Shown in pieces: positions 47,304 through 57,811 of a stretch of DNA of 64,000 nt. The translations under genes and the position numbers were made by a program. The stretch's first letter is position 1; each line of letters opens with the position of its first letter. The notes beneath the pieces were generated by a model. That model ran no database searches. It was not told the origin of the DNA and worked only from the letters and a program-made list of their open reading frames with translations. The stretch covers positions 78,188,795-78,252,794 of the forward strand of contig CM066327.1 of assembly GCA_033807775.1 (NCBI GenBank). The letters are read 5' to 3'. The stretch comes from Saussurea involucrata. Taxonomy: Eukaryota > Streptophyta > Magnoliopsida > Asterales > Asteraceae.

Positions 47304-48246
47304 GGGGCTGTTTGTTTTTTTAAAAAAAAACTCTGAAAACCCCTTAAATCTGATTCGGTCAGATGATTGGTCTTTAAGACCGTTTGTTTTTTTTTCCAAA
47401 AAAAAGAGCTGAAAACCTCTTAAATCATCTTATTTGACAAGAGGTAAATCTGGCTCTTAAAACCTCTGAGATGAAAATGAAACCCTAACAGCCACCGTCG
47501 CCCACCACCTTCTCCGCCACCACCGCCGCCGTCGTCCATCACAACCGCCACCGTCGTCGTCACCACCACCACAACCACCTCCTCCACCGCCACCGTCGTC
47601 ATCACCACCACCACAACCACCTCCTCCACCGCCGCCGTCGTCATCACCACCTTCGTATCATCACCATCGCCACCGTCACCATCGTCCTTCACAACCGCAG
47701 GAGTTGTTGCGGTTCATACCTGAACGGTGTATTATGTTTGGGAATTCGAATCTAACGGTGGAGGCGGCTCACGATGCGAAAATGAAGTGTGTGGTTGTGG
47801 CTAGTAAACGCCGGAGTTGGAGATGGAGGTTGGGGAAGATGATCCACGGCCACCGCCATCGGCGGCCATTGATGATGGTTTCTGGTGATTTATCAAGCTT
47901 TGTGTACAGTAAAATGGGTACCCATAGATATGAAAAGAGAAGCAGAAACAGACTAAAAAACGTAGCTGCTGAAGTTGTGAATTTATATAGTGGGTTTTTT
48001 AGGGTTTTTGATAGGCCTGAGTTTTGGGCCATTTCTATTTGGACTTCTAGTTTTTAATTTTTTTTTAAGTTTGTTGATAATACAAATATATGGTAATAAA
48101 ATTGATTTCAGATTCAGACTTCAGATTCAGATATTACAAAAACAAACAAGCTTATTATTCAGATTTCAGACTTCAGCACCACCTCTTATAAATCAGAAGT
48201 GAAATAAGCCTTCAGACTTCAGACCTCTTAAAAAACAAACAGCACC
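47304..48246. mobile_element. Harbinger-like element carrying a host gene fragment (Pack-type)
   Basis: The termini GGGGCTGTTTG and CAAACAGCACC are inverted copies, and the 3-bp TSD TTA lies on both sides (47301-47303, 48247-48249). The 943-bp interior holds a CCACCG-rich simple repeat (47490-47690), a fragment of a HAD-phosphatase gene (47695-47840), and further unique DNA. The TIR and TTA target fit PIF/Harbinger. Confidence 0.7.
47695..47840 (+). pseudogene. HAD-like phosphatase gene fragment (PYRP-type)
   Basis: The plus frame encodes LRFIPERCIMFGNSNLTVEA followed by AHDAKMKCVVVASK, then diverges. This motif (RCIxFGNSNxxVEAAHDAxMKCVxVASK) is the late conserved region of plant HAD phosphatases related to the plastid riboflavin-pathway pyrimidine phosphatase, containing the metal-binding motif IV area. 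Only one exon-sized piece is present, without N-terminal catalytic DxD, so it is a captured fragment. The assignment rests on recalled family motifs. Confidence 0.6.
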
Positions 48247-48470
48247 TTAGTAATGAAAGAAAGGGAAAGAAACTATTTTGACGATCGAAGGCGACACTTT
48301 TCAACACAAATAAATTCGTTTCCAATATCGATCGATATTGTTAAATAAACGTTTTATTGAATTAAATACATTGAAAACATAAAATAAAATGATTAACCAT
48401 ATATATAAATGTAAAATAATAAAAGAAATTAATTAACATAGAATGTTGATTTAAAATAACTCATTTGTAA
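48247..48470. other. AT-rich spacer
   Basis: Nothing recognised; it ends with the TAA target duplication of the next MITE. Confidence 0.4.
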
Positions 48471-49033
48471 GAGCATCTCCAATCATACGCTAAATCATCA
48501 AAATTGTCGTTTTGAACGCTCCAATCATACGGTAAACCTGAATTTTTTTTGCCGGTTGGTGATTTCACACTGCAAATATGCAATGTGCATTTTCACACGC
48601 CAAACATGTTGGCCTACCATTAGACTAATAAAAAATTAATTTAATTATCTAACTTATAAATAGTTCATCAATTAATAACTATTAATTCATCTAATATTTA
48701 TTTTCAAGCACAATAAATTAGTTGAATTAATCTAAAAATAATTATGTAAAATTTATTAATTGAAACTTGTTTTTTTCTAACTAGTTTTCGTATGTAAGAA
48801 TTATCGGTATTCATTAAATAAATTAATTACTGATTATTTATTATTATATTTACAAATTATAATTATTGTTATTAAAAATAGTTAATAGTAAATAAAATAT
48901 GTTATTTTAATGTGAGGTCCACAAATTTAGTGTTTTTTTTTAATATGGTTGGAGTTGAGAGTTTTTTTTGGTGTTGGGTCCACCAAAATTGATGTTTTTG
49001 GTGTGTTTTTTTGTGCCAAGATTGGAGATGCTC
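48471..49033. mobile_element. Tourist-like MITE a
   Basis: 563 bp, ends GAGCATCTCC...GGAGATGCTC, TSD TAA on both sides (48468-48470, 49034-49036). AT-rich, no ORF. The ends and TWA target fit a PIF/Harbinger-derived MITE. Confidence 0.8.
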
Positions 49034-49146
49034 TAACAAGAGAAGAGAAGAGAGTGTTATTTTCCTTTATTTGTTGTTTACTTTATAGTTTATAGTACTA
49101 AAATAATTAGTAGACAAGAGGAGGACCATCAATCACCACCATGTTA

Positions 49147-49531
49147 GAGCATCTCCAACATAATTGCTAAAATAGAAAAAAATGGGTTTTTGTTTCCTAT
49201 TCTTCTTCAAGAGCATTACTATCTTGATTGCTAAAATAGAGATTCTTGGAGAAATCTCTAAATATAGAGAATTCTCTATAATTCTCTAAATAAGAGAGAG
49301 AAATAATTATTTAATTTAATCCACCAATGACATAATTCTTTTATCATTTTATATTAAGTTTTTCTTTTAAAGTGCACTGGATGTATAAATTAAAGAATAT
49401 TATATTAATATAATTTGTGTTAAAATCTCTAAAATAGCAAAACTGTTGGAGATGGATGTAACATTATTTTAGAGATTTTAACTTTTGATTCTCTATTTTG
49501 GAAAAATTATAGCAAAACTATTGAGATGCTC
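49147..49531. mobile_element. Tourist-like MITE b
   Basis: 385 bp, ends GAGCATCTCC...GAGATGCTC, TSD TTA (49144-49146, 49532-49534). Longer TIR homology: TTGCTAAAATAG against the complement of CTATTTTGG...TATAGCAAA. Confidence 0.8.
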
Positions 49532-49591
49532 TTAAAAGGAATAATCTTGGGTTTTGTTTTCTTTTCTTTTCGTGTTTGTGTTACCTCTCAA

Positions 49592-49893
49592 GAGCATCTC
49601 CAACAGCTTCTCCAAAATGGGGAAAATGGAGAAAATGGGGATTTTAGGCTAAAATTGAGCTCCAACAGCTTCCCCGAAACCATCCTAAAATGGAGAAAGT
49701 TGGAGAGAGAAGTTTTTTTTTCTCCAAATATAGAGATCACTCAAAAAATGATTATCATGTGAGAGGACCAATAGGAAAATTTGAAAATAAATATGTAGAG
49801 AGAGAAAAATAATATTTTAATAGATAAATAGAATATTTTAATATTTTAATTAATGTTTGATTCTCCAAAATAAGAAAGCTGTTGGAGATGAAT
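49592..49893. mobile_element. Tourist-like MITE c (degraded right end)
   Basis: It begins GAGCATCTCCAACAGCTTCTCC and ends AGCTGTTGGAGATG, after which the terminal CTC is lost. No clear TSD. It lies ~150 bp upstream of the TBL start codon, so it is part of or next to that promoter. Confidence 0.65.
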
Positions 49894-50004
49894 TTATATT
49901 TTTTTGGAAATTTTGTCGTTGGGTATATTTGTCCAAGTCAATAAACACAAACACTTCTTTATCAATTCAAATAATCACCAGCGCATAAACTCCCACCGCT
50001 GCAC

Positions 50005-50071
50005 CATTTCCTTTCTCTCTCTCTCTAGAATGATTCAGAGATGGCACAGAAGACCCAACTTCCACTCATAG
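50005..50071 (+). promoter_or_regulatory. TBL 5' leader with pyrimidine patch and overlapping uORF
   Basis: A CTTTCTCTCTCTCTCT patch (about 50011-50026) precedes an ATG at 50030. That ATG opens a 13-residue uORF ending TAG at 50069-50071, overlapping the main ATG (50041) in another frame. Both starts have a purine at -3. Confidence 0.6.
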
Positions 50072-53000
50072 CACTCGTCTTCTTCCTCTTTGTGCTCTGT
50101 ACAATCTTTGTCAACGAGCGCCGATTTCAACAAATCCACCGGAAAGGAGATGATGATGATGTTGGTACTCGAAATAATGTTAAGAAGACATTTTCACTCA
50201 CATCCTCACCTTCTTCCCTGAATAGCAGTCGCCCAAAAGATCATTCAGGTTTGTAGTCCTTGCAATTTGTTTGAGTTTGATTTTGAAGTCTTGAACAGAC
50301 GTTTTGTTTGTTTTGTTCACCAGGGTTTGTGTATGATCGTCATAAATCTGTTTTTTATGTGATTTAACTTGATGGGTCTTTATAATGTATCATGTTTCTT
50401 GATCTGCGAGTTGGGTTTTTACCCTTATGTGATTTCTTTGATACAACGAACCAACTTTCAACTTCAACATCCCCATGAATTCTGTTCAATTTTGGGAGAA
50501 AAAATTGATTTAACATTTGAGATCTACTTAATAGTTTCATTAAGAGGCAACCTCTGAATCGTTAAAGAGGTGAATCTTGTTTGGCAAAAACAAAGTCTGC
50601 CTCTTAATGGTTCTAAAACTCTCTGAATTATTTTGGGGTTTCCTCGGTCTTCCTTAACCATTAAGTGCCCTTAATTTTATTCTGGACAATTACCAAACAA
50701 CCATATTTCATTTTGCACTATATTATAAGAGCCTCTTAATCATTCCGACTACTTAAATCATTCTGCACCAAACCACTTAAGGTGTTACCAGACCCATACT
50801 TGTTGTGAACTTGGAAACTATAGGTTTCATCTCTAAAATGGCAATTCAGTCCATTTTCTATTACAGTTACTTGTATTCATGCGATGGCATTATCTTATCT
50901 GGCAATTATCGGGGGAATCCAGTGGCTTTGGATAGATTCAGCACCTGCAAATCTACAGTAAAGTACAACGGAAAGAAAGCTGAATGGGTGCTTCCATCTG
51001 ATAAGCAAGAAGAAAAGAAGGATTTGTGCGATGTGTTTTCGGGCAGATGGGTATTCGACAACACTTCTTATCCACTTTATAATGAATCTGATTGCCCATA
51101 CATGTCTGACCAATTGGCTTGCCTCAAACACGGAAGGCCTGATTCGGGTTACCAATATTGGAGATGGCAACCTCATGGCTGCAATCTCAAGAGGTAATAT
51201 GTTCTCAAGTTACTTAGTGAAATTCGTAAACAAATCGACATTATATCTTCATTTGAAGTAAGCAAAAGTTGCTAGATTCATGGGGTATACGACATAGGGT
51301 CAGGTTTACGGGAAAACCTAAAAAAAAGGGTAAATTGAGGAACACCCTGGTAGCCTTTCATTGGGACGGTATGCACTTGTGCATACAAGTAATTTGTAAC
51401 ATGTTCACGTGCATAAAAACCAAAAAATTAATTTACTTGTATGCACAAGTGCATACCGTCCGGATGAAAGGCTACCACGGTGTTCCTCAGTTTTCCATTT
51501 TTTTGAGGAACCTCCCTCATACAATATATAAGCTATATGGGTGTGTTATTTTGATTCAAAATTAGAAAATTAAGTTCAATTTGGGGAAAAAATTAAGTTT
51601 GTTGAACTTTTTTTTATGAATTTTAGATGGAATGCTACTGAGATATGGGAAAAGTTAAGGGGGAAGAGATTGATGTTTGTTGGGGATTCACTAAACAGAG
51701 GTCAATGGATATCAATGCTATGTTTGTTACAGTCGGTAATCCCTGCTGAAAAGAAGTCAATTACCCCCAATGCCCCTCTTACCATTTTCCGAGCAGAGGT
51801 AGAATGGTTAAATTCTTCTATTTTCTAATGAACTTTGTAATTTTTGTTTTAGAATGTGAATTTGTTTTGTTAATAGGAATACAATGCCACAATAGAATTT
51901 CAATGGGCACCGCTTGTAGTTGAGTCAAATTCCGATGATCCAGTTAATCACAGATTGGATGAGAGAATAATGCGACCGGATTCAGTTGTGAGGCACGCGT
52001 CTGAATGGAAGCATGCGGATATATTGATCTTTAATTCATACTTGTGGTGGAGACAAGGTCCTGTAAAGTTGTTGTGAGTGAACCTCTCTACTTTCTTTTA
52101 ATTTCATATTGGTATTTTTTATTTAAATCTAAAGCCGTTTTTTTCGACTTAGATGGAGTAATGAGGAAAATGGAGTTTGTGAAGAAGCAAAAGGGTTGGA
52201 AGCAATGGAGTTGGCCATGGAAGCATGGGCAAATTGGATAGATTCTAACATCGATCCTTTGAAGCAAAAAGTATTTTTTGTTACCATGTCTCCTACTCAT
52301 CTCTGGTAAGCAAAGGGCTGTTTGTTTACCTTTTTATAGTTCCATTAGGAGGAAACCTCTGAATCGTTAAGAGGTGAATCTTGTTTGGCAAAAAAAGTCG
52401 TGCCTCTTAATGGTTCTAAAAACCCTCTGAATGATTTTGCGTCTTGGGTCTTCCTTAACCATTCAGCGCTCTAATTTCACTCTTGAACAATTACCAAACA
52501 ACCATATTTCATTTTGGACTATATCATAAGATCATAAGAGTCTCTTAACCATTCTTACCACTTAATCATCCTGCACCAAACCATTCAGCAACTGCCAAAC
52601 ACGGGGCTGTCTGTTTATCTCTTAATAGCTCCAGTAAGAGGCAACCTCTGAATCGTTAAGAGGTGAATCTTGTTTGGCAAAAAAAAAGTCTGCCTGATTT
52701 TGTATCTTGGGCCTCCCTTAACCATTCAGCACCCTATATTCATTATGGACAATTACCAAACAACCATATTTCATTTTGCACTATATCATAAGAGCCTCTT
52801 AATCAATCTGACTACTTAATCATCATGCATCAAACCATTCAGCAACTGCCAAACATTGGACATGGGAGGTTTAGGTTTTATTGGGTTTTTTTTTAAATTG
52901 ACAGGAGTCGGGAGTGGGAAGCAGGAACGGAAGGGAACTGTTATAATGAAAAATCTCCAATTGAAGATGAAAGGTACTGGGGAAGTGGTTCAGACATGGA

Positions 53001-53238
53001 TACCATGAGGATGGTGGAGAATGTTGTAAGTAAGTTGAAGTCAAAGGTTAGGGTTGTGAACATTACTCAGCTGTCTGAATACCGTAAAGACGGACATCCC
53101 TCGGTTTATCGCAAGTTTTGGGAGGAACGAACGGATGAGCAATTGGCGAATCCCACGAGTTATTCTGATTGCATACATTGGTGCTTGCCTGGTGTTCCTG
53201 ATGTTTGGAATCAACTATTGTTCCATTTTCTTTTATGA
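50041..53238 (+). CDS. TBL: TRICHOME BIREFRINGENCE-LIKE protein (polysaccharide O-acetyltransferase)
   Basis: Six exons: 50041-50248, 50959-51193, 51627-51798, 51877-52073, 52153-52305 and 52905-53238. All introns are GT-AG; the total is 1299 nt, 432 residues. An N-terminal membrane anchor (PLIALVFFLFVLCTIFV, residues ~6-22) implies a Golgi type II protein. The PMR5N/TBL domain has CDVFSGRWVFDN and WRWQPHGCNL. The acyl-esterase domain has the GDS box (LMFVGDSLNRGQW) and the C-terminal DxxH box as DCIHWCLPG, the usual catalytic Ser and Asp/His. TBL proteins acetylate cell-wall xylan, mannan or pectin. The anchor and motifs resemble the xylan clade, but the exact member is not assigned. Alternative: exon 1 to 50252 with exon 2 from 50867 also keeps the frame (464 residues). 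Introns 1, 2 and 5 carry MITEs. Confidence 0.9.
50525..50795. mobile_element. MITE in TBL intron 1
   Basis: AAGAGGCAACCTCTGAATCG...CATATTTCATTTTGCACTAT...GCACCAAACCACTTAAGGTG, homologous over its length to the two copies in intron 5. Ends are approximate. Confidence 0.65.
51336..51489. mobile_element. Foldback MITE in TBL intron 2
   Basis: Arms of about 57 bp (51336-51392 and 51433-51489) share TGAGGAACACC and CGGTATGCACTTGTGCATAC with few mismatches; the loop is ~40 nt. The spliced intron would contain a strong hairpin. Confidence 0.78.
52315..52602. mobile_element. MITE copy 1 in TBL intron 5
   Basis: GGGCTGTTTGTTTACC...CAACTGCCAAACAC. Same family as intron 1 and directly abutting the next copy, head to tail. 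Confidence 0.72.
52603..52855. mobile_element. MITE copy 2 in TBL intron 5
   Basis: GGGGCTGTCTGTTTATC...CAACTGCCAAAC. It has a ~35-bp internal deletion compared with the preceding copy. It ends ~50 nt before the exon 6 acceptor. Confidence 0.72.
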
Positions 53239-54129
53239 ATACAAAAACATCTCTCTTCATTTTGTAGTGGAAACTAGATTTTGCATCCCAATTAAACCAG
53301 TTTTTGATATAAAATGAAATGCTGATTTTAACTCTCTTTCGCTGGTTTAAAGCTTCATTTTTTTTTCAAAAATAATCACTCTAAGAACGATGACAAGGAT
53401 GGAGAGTCTTACTTGGTAAGTGAGGGTTACAACTTTTACATGATGAACGAACACTTATTGGGTACAATTTTACCTGATAAAGTAAGTTTTAACTTTTACT
53501 AATAAGCGCTTATTGGGTAAGGGTTTACTTAAACAACCCCAAGTGTCGGTGGAACATAAAACAGTTTAAAATGAAATGAGTCAAATTTATTGAATATCAA
53601 TGTTTGAAGACATGCAGGCATGGTAGAGGAGACCCGGACTTATCAATTTCAAGGTCCATTACCGACAATTGCTGCCTTCATCCACCAAAACCACACCCAT
53701 TTGTCGACACCCATTACCCGCACCTCGTTAAATAGATTAAGATTTTAATTAGATATATGATAAATAAAACAGTAACTAATTGAAATAACTATTTTGTTGA
53801 TCTCCTCTCACAAAAATACTCATTTGGTGAGAAACGTGAGAAGTGGTTACCAACCGTTTGATGAGAAATGGATTAACATTTGAATAAGATGCACCGAAAT
53901 GCACCAGATCAATTCCCTTTTAAGTCACGCATATACGTGTAGGGTTGGGTTCCGGTGAGAAGTGATTATCAACCGTTGGATGAGAAATGGAGGAACATTA
54001 GGATGAGATACACCGAGATAAGATGCACTGAATTAATTCCCTTTTAAGCCGCAATTTATGGGAGGGTATTTGATTAAAAGTGATCAATGGTGTAAAAGTA
54101 CTTCTTACATGATCCCATGCCTATATGTG
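53239..54129. other. TBL 3' flank with a 119-bp tandem duplication
   Basis: No gene. Two copies of GTGAGAAGTG...CAACCGTTNGATGAGAAATGG...CAATTCCCTTTTAAG start at about 53836 and 53955. A weaker repeat of CTTATTGGGTA is at 53455-53520. Confidence 0.6.
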
Positions 54130-55604
54130 TATAGGGGTGGGTTCAAATGAAAACTCATTTTCAATTGTGAACATGAGGACAAGTCACAACCATTGATCAA
54201 GATTTGGAAAACTAATCAATGGTTAAAACTTAATTAAACCAATTGAGAAGTGATTAGGGGCAAATCTGGAAATTTGAATAAACACCTACCATGTTTGACT
54301 TTTTATTTTCTTTTTTAATTAAAAAACTTTTACCCCCTTAAAGTTTAAAATAATTTATCTTAAAAATTAGTAATATTTTAATCAAACAAATTACATCAAA
54401 AAAACGAGAATTTCGTGCTCTTCGATATGACATCCATCTCGATATAGTTTTTTCTTCATTTTAACCGTTTTTACGTGAAATGCTATGTATGTGTTATATT
54501 CGGTATGAATATGTATGCACGTTTCCTAGTGTGCATATTCAGTATGAATAACAAAGAGGAACGTTCATTCACTATTCATGACGAATAACACAATATTCAA
54601 AATGAATAATACAACATTCAGGATGAATAATACACGAATTCCTGATTCATGTATTATAAAACATGAATCGTGTATTATTCACCCTGAATAACACATTATT
54701 CACCCTGAATAACACATTATTCACCCTGAATAACACATTATTCATGTTGAATAATATATGAATGACCCGTGAAGGTTGAACACATGACGCACTCTCTTTG
54801 TTTTCCGATTCACAACCGAAACTTGGTTTTATTCTTTATGAATATGTATGCACTTCTTCAGGTGTCCACATTCAGTTCATTCACTATTCATGATGAATAA
54901 TACAATATTCAGGATGAATAATACATGAATCGTGTATTATTCACCCTGAATGATGTATTATTCATACTGAATGATACATTATTCATGAAGAATAATACAT
55001 GAGTGACTCGTGAAGGTGTGGAGACGTGACGCACTCTCTTTTGTTCATCGGTTCACAATCGAAACTCGATAGGTTCCCGATTCATCTCGATAGGTGTTGG
55101 GTTATGGTAATGAAGAACACGATACCTTAGGACGCTGAAGAAAGTGTTGTAGAAGGTGATGTCGAGTTACGGACTTACGGTGTCGAGATGTTGTACGCAC
55201 TTGAACATACATAAATATTCATACCGAATATAACACATATATGACATTTCACGTAAAAACGGTTAAAACAACAAAAAAAACTATATCGAGATGGATATCA
55301 TATCGAAGAGCACGAAATTCTCATTTTTTGATGTAATTTGTTTGATTAAAATGTTAGTAATTTTTAAGTTAATTTATTTTAAACTTTAAGGGGGGCAAAA
55401 AAATTTAATTAAAAAAGAAAATAAAAAGTTAAACATGGTAGGCGTGGGTTTTAATTATCTTCCCTTTTTACCCCTAATCACCTTAATTAATAATTTCAAT
55501 TAAAAACTCTATTTAATATGAGTCATTGGATCAATATAGATGGAAGGGCCAAGATCTGTCCTCATGTTCACAATTGAAAATGAGTTTTTATTTGAATTTT
55601 CCTC

Positions 55605-55608
<4 letters not shown>
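54130..55608. mobile_element. Large foldback transposon with ~400-bp arms
   Basis: The left arm (about 54130-54522) is inverted at about 55198-55608. Landmarks on both: AACTCATTTTCAATTGTGAA, ACCATGTTT(G/A)ACTTTTTATT, GAATTTCGTGCTCTTCGATA and CGTGAAATG. The arms have diverged by substitutions and small indels. The centre (about 54505-55080) is a direct duplication built of GAATAATACA/TGTATTATTC and ATTATTCACCCTGAATAACA units. No ORF, no recognised transposase, TSD not determined. The right end borders (TA)n. Confidence 0.75.
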
Positions 55609-55613
<5 letters not shown>

Positions 55614-55641
<28 letters not shown>

Positions 55642-55677
55642 TTCAAATCATATATATATATATATATTGTTAGTCCC
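55614..55677. repeat. (TA)n microsatellite with short interruption
   Basis: Two TA runs (55614-55638, 55652-55677) separated by GAGTTCAAATC. The solo LTR sits at the right edge, and the run continues at 56700-56713. Confidence 0.85.
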
Positions 55678-56699
55678 AGATGGCTTAACAAGTATTGTAG
55701 AAGGGGGGGTTGAATACAATACACAAAAATTTCACAATTTTAATTCTTATATTTGAAAAACTTTCAAAAGAATTACACACAGAAAACTTAAGATTGTTGC
55801 GGAAAAGAACAGATAAACTATTCTAACAATCTTACACAAAGTATACAACAAAACAACTAAGAAACTAAGAGCAAAGCTATTGAGTTTTAAGGCTTAAAAG
55901 AAGGTTTCTTGCACTGAGAGAATTTCTTGAAAGCGTGAGAATTGCATGAAGAGCACTTCTCCTTTTATAGTGCCAAGGAGTGCCCAAGCATTAAATGCTT
56001 GGGACACTTGTCATCTTCACATATGCTGATAATGTTGACTTCAGGAGAACTGTGAAGTCCTTGTCACTTTTCACTAGGTGCAGACAAAGTAGCTTGAGCA
56101 GATAAAAGGGACCTTAACGGAAAGTGGATAAAGAGACAAACTGTCACTTTTCTCTGCTGGAGGATATTGTCCCATAATAAATGATCTTCTGTCTTGAGCT
56201 TTTAGCACCGAAGTGGTTTCCACCGAGATTGAGAAATCTTCGGTGGAAAGAAGACTAGTCCACCGAAATTGCAAGCACGTTTCGGTGGTGAGAGGACCAC
56301 CGAAATTGCAAGCATGTTTCGGTGGTGAGAGGAGCACCGAAAGAACAATCCTATAAATTTGTCCAAGCACTTCGGTGGTCATCAGTGGTGGATGGGGCCA
56401 CCGAATTTGTCCAAGCACTTCGGTGGAAGAAGGCCACCGAATTTGTCCAATGAATTCGGTGGAGAGAAGGCCACCGAAATGTCAAGGAATTTCGGTGGTG
56501 ATGACTTGTTTGAAAGTTGCCGAGAGTCTTCTATTTTCCACACGTAGAGAGTCTTCAAGCTTGGTTTCGGTTGATCTTCGACTTCACCGAACATTTGATA
56601 TCTTGTACAAGTCATTCAAAGAACTGAACTAAAATATTCTAAGTAGGAGTTTTAGGGAAAACATCGGTGAGTCAATTTCAAATCCTTGGTGACCCAACA
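55678..56699 (-). mobile_element. Solo LTR of a third Copia (Sirevirus-like) family
   Basis: 1022 bp. Its own-strand ends are TGTTGGGTCACC...GGGACTAACA, and the near-end GTATTCAACCCCCCCTTCTAC matches elements 1 and 2. The flanking TSD is TATAT (55673-55677, 56700-56704), though within (TA)n this is weak by itself. A TATA-like CTATAAAAGGAGAAG is at about 55972 (minus strand). There is no PBS, PPT or coding DNA beside it, as expected after LTR-LTR recombination. Confidence 0.82.
56208..56512. repeat. CCACCGAA / TTCGGTGG palindromic motif array in the solo LTR
   Basis: About a dozen alternating inverted copies of (T)TCGGTGG and CCACCGAA(A/T)TTG(C/T)... spaced ~10-30 bp; successive pairs form small hairpins. 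Spacer words (GCAAGCA, TTTGTCCAA) also repeat. Confidence 0.85.
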
Positions 56700-56713
56700 T
56701 ATATATATATATA

Positions 56714-57194
56714 TACACGTGAAGACCTATTTAAACTCATTAAGACCAAAGTCTGTTAAATGTGACTAATGTTTGGTTGATATGTGTTGTGTACCCTTGC
56801 GTTATGTTGAGAAATAAAACATTTATCATCCAATACGCTATCTAATTAATATTATATTATTATATTTAATATTTAATATTTTATTTAAAAATACCAAAAT
56901 ATTTGAAATTGAAAGAGGCAAAACACGTTCAGCCTTTCCTCTATCAGAAATTAATAATTTCAATTTTCACGCCTCTCTTCGCTCTCGCCAAAACCCTAGA
57001 CGCCAAATCGCCGGCGACACATCTCCTTCTCACCCAAATCGCCGGCGACACCTTCTATTTCTCACGAAAACAGATTCATCCCTAAACCGACGACACATCT
57101 CCTTCTCACCCACTGCTGCTCGAATTCTCGAAGCATCTCCACTGCCTCAACATATCTTAAACCCTCTGTTACTTTTAAAGTGTGTTATTTTCGT
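56714..57194. other. Unassigned DNA with leader-like sequence
   Basis: Contains a duplicated AAATCGCCGGCGACAC (about 57005 and 57038) and a C/T-rich stretch resembling a 5' untranslated region of a housekeeping gene. No coding start is recognised. Confidence 0.4.
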
Positions 57195-57546
57195 TCCTTT
57201 TGCTGTGAATTAAGACTTTCAATCATTGCAAAACAAAGAGAATGCCCTGCAGATCTAAAAGAAGGGATATCAAGCTTAATTTTTGCAGCTCCTCGGTGTT
57301 CTGAAATTCCAGAATTGGTTGCACTTAGAGATATTTTTGAGAAAAAATATGGCAAAGATTTTGTTGGAGCAGCTACTGATCTACGACCTGACTGTGGTGT
57401 AAATCGAATGCTTATTGACAAGCTCTCTGTTAGAACCCCTGCTGGTGAAGGGTCATATGAAACAAGGTCAGCAGCGAGTTCATCCTAAACTGCCAGATTA
57501 TGATACTCTTGCTGCTCGTTTTGAAGCTCTCAAACATCATCACTAA
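57195..57546 (+). pseudogene. IST1-like (ESCRT-III associated) gene fragment
   Basis: The frame encodes IIAKQRECPADLKEGISSLI, IPELVALRDIFEKKYGKDF and LRPDCGVNRMLIDKLSVRTP, the helical core of plant IST1-like proteins (regulators of Vps4 in the multivesicular-body pathway). The N-terminal helix is damaged (CELRLSII, lacking a few residues). After PAGE the frame breaks, and a C-terminal motif, LPDYDTLAARFEALK, follows one frame over, ending TAA at 57544-57546. The region between core and tail expected in IST1-like proteins is missing. Thus it is a deleted copy; no introns are visible inside the core. Confidence 0.75.
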
Positions 57547-57667
57547 AAGATGATCAATTTATAAGGTATAAACTATATATATAAGAGGTTCATGATTAAT
57601 TTCATAAAATTCTCATATCATTTTTTAGCATTGGGGATCAACATATGCATGGTATTTTTGTTAGCAG

Positions 57668-57772
57668 GGTTTTGATGCAGAAACTGTGCAGTGTGGATTT
57701 GAACTTGTTGACATACAAGCAGAAGTTAGCATTCTGGATTAATATATATAACGCCTGCATAATACATGTACT
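57668..57772 (+). pseudogene. DUF547 gene exon fragment
   Basis: An exon-like piece with TTAGCAG| before and CT|GTAAGA after. It encodes DLNLLTYKQKLAFWINIYNA and CIIHV, the signature of plant DUF547 (leucine-zipper/DUF547) proteins. Only this exon is recognisable. It lies 120 bp after the IST1-like fragment, so pieces of two unrelated genes are adjacent. Confidence 0.7.
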
Positions 57773-57808
57773 GTAAGATATCTTAAATCGGTTGAAAAAT
57801 GAAGTCCC

Positions 57809-57811
<3 letters not shown>

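Noticed and set aside
47420..47692. A 90-codon minus-strand frame rich in Val, Thr and Gly
   Set aside because: Translation of a CCACCG-type simple repeat inside the Harbinger-like element; no domain.
56208..56512. CRISPR-like appearance of regularly spaced palindromic units
   Set aside because: Plant LTR context, units only 8-9 bp, irregular spacers with repeated words, no cas genes.
56700..57811. A Helitron carrying the IST1 and DUF547 fragments
   Set aside because: No 5' TC or 3' hairpin plus CTRR end could be identified.
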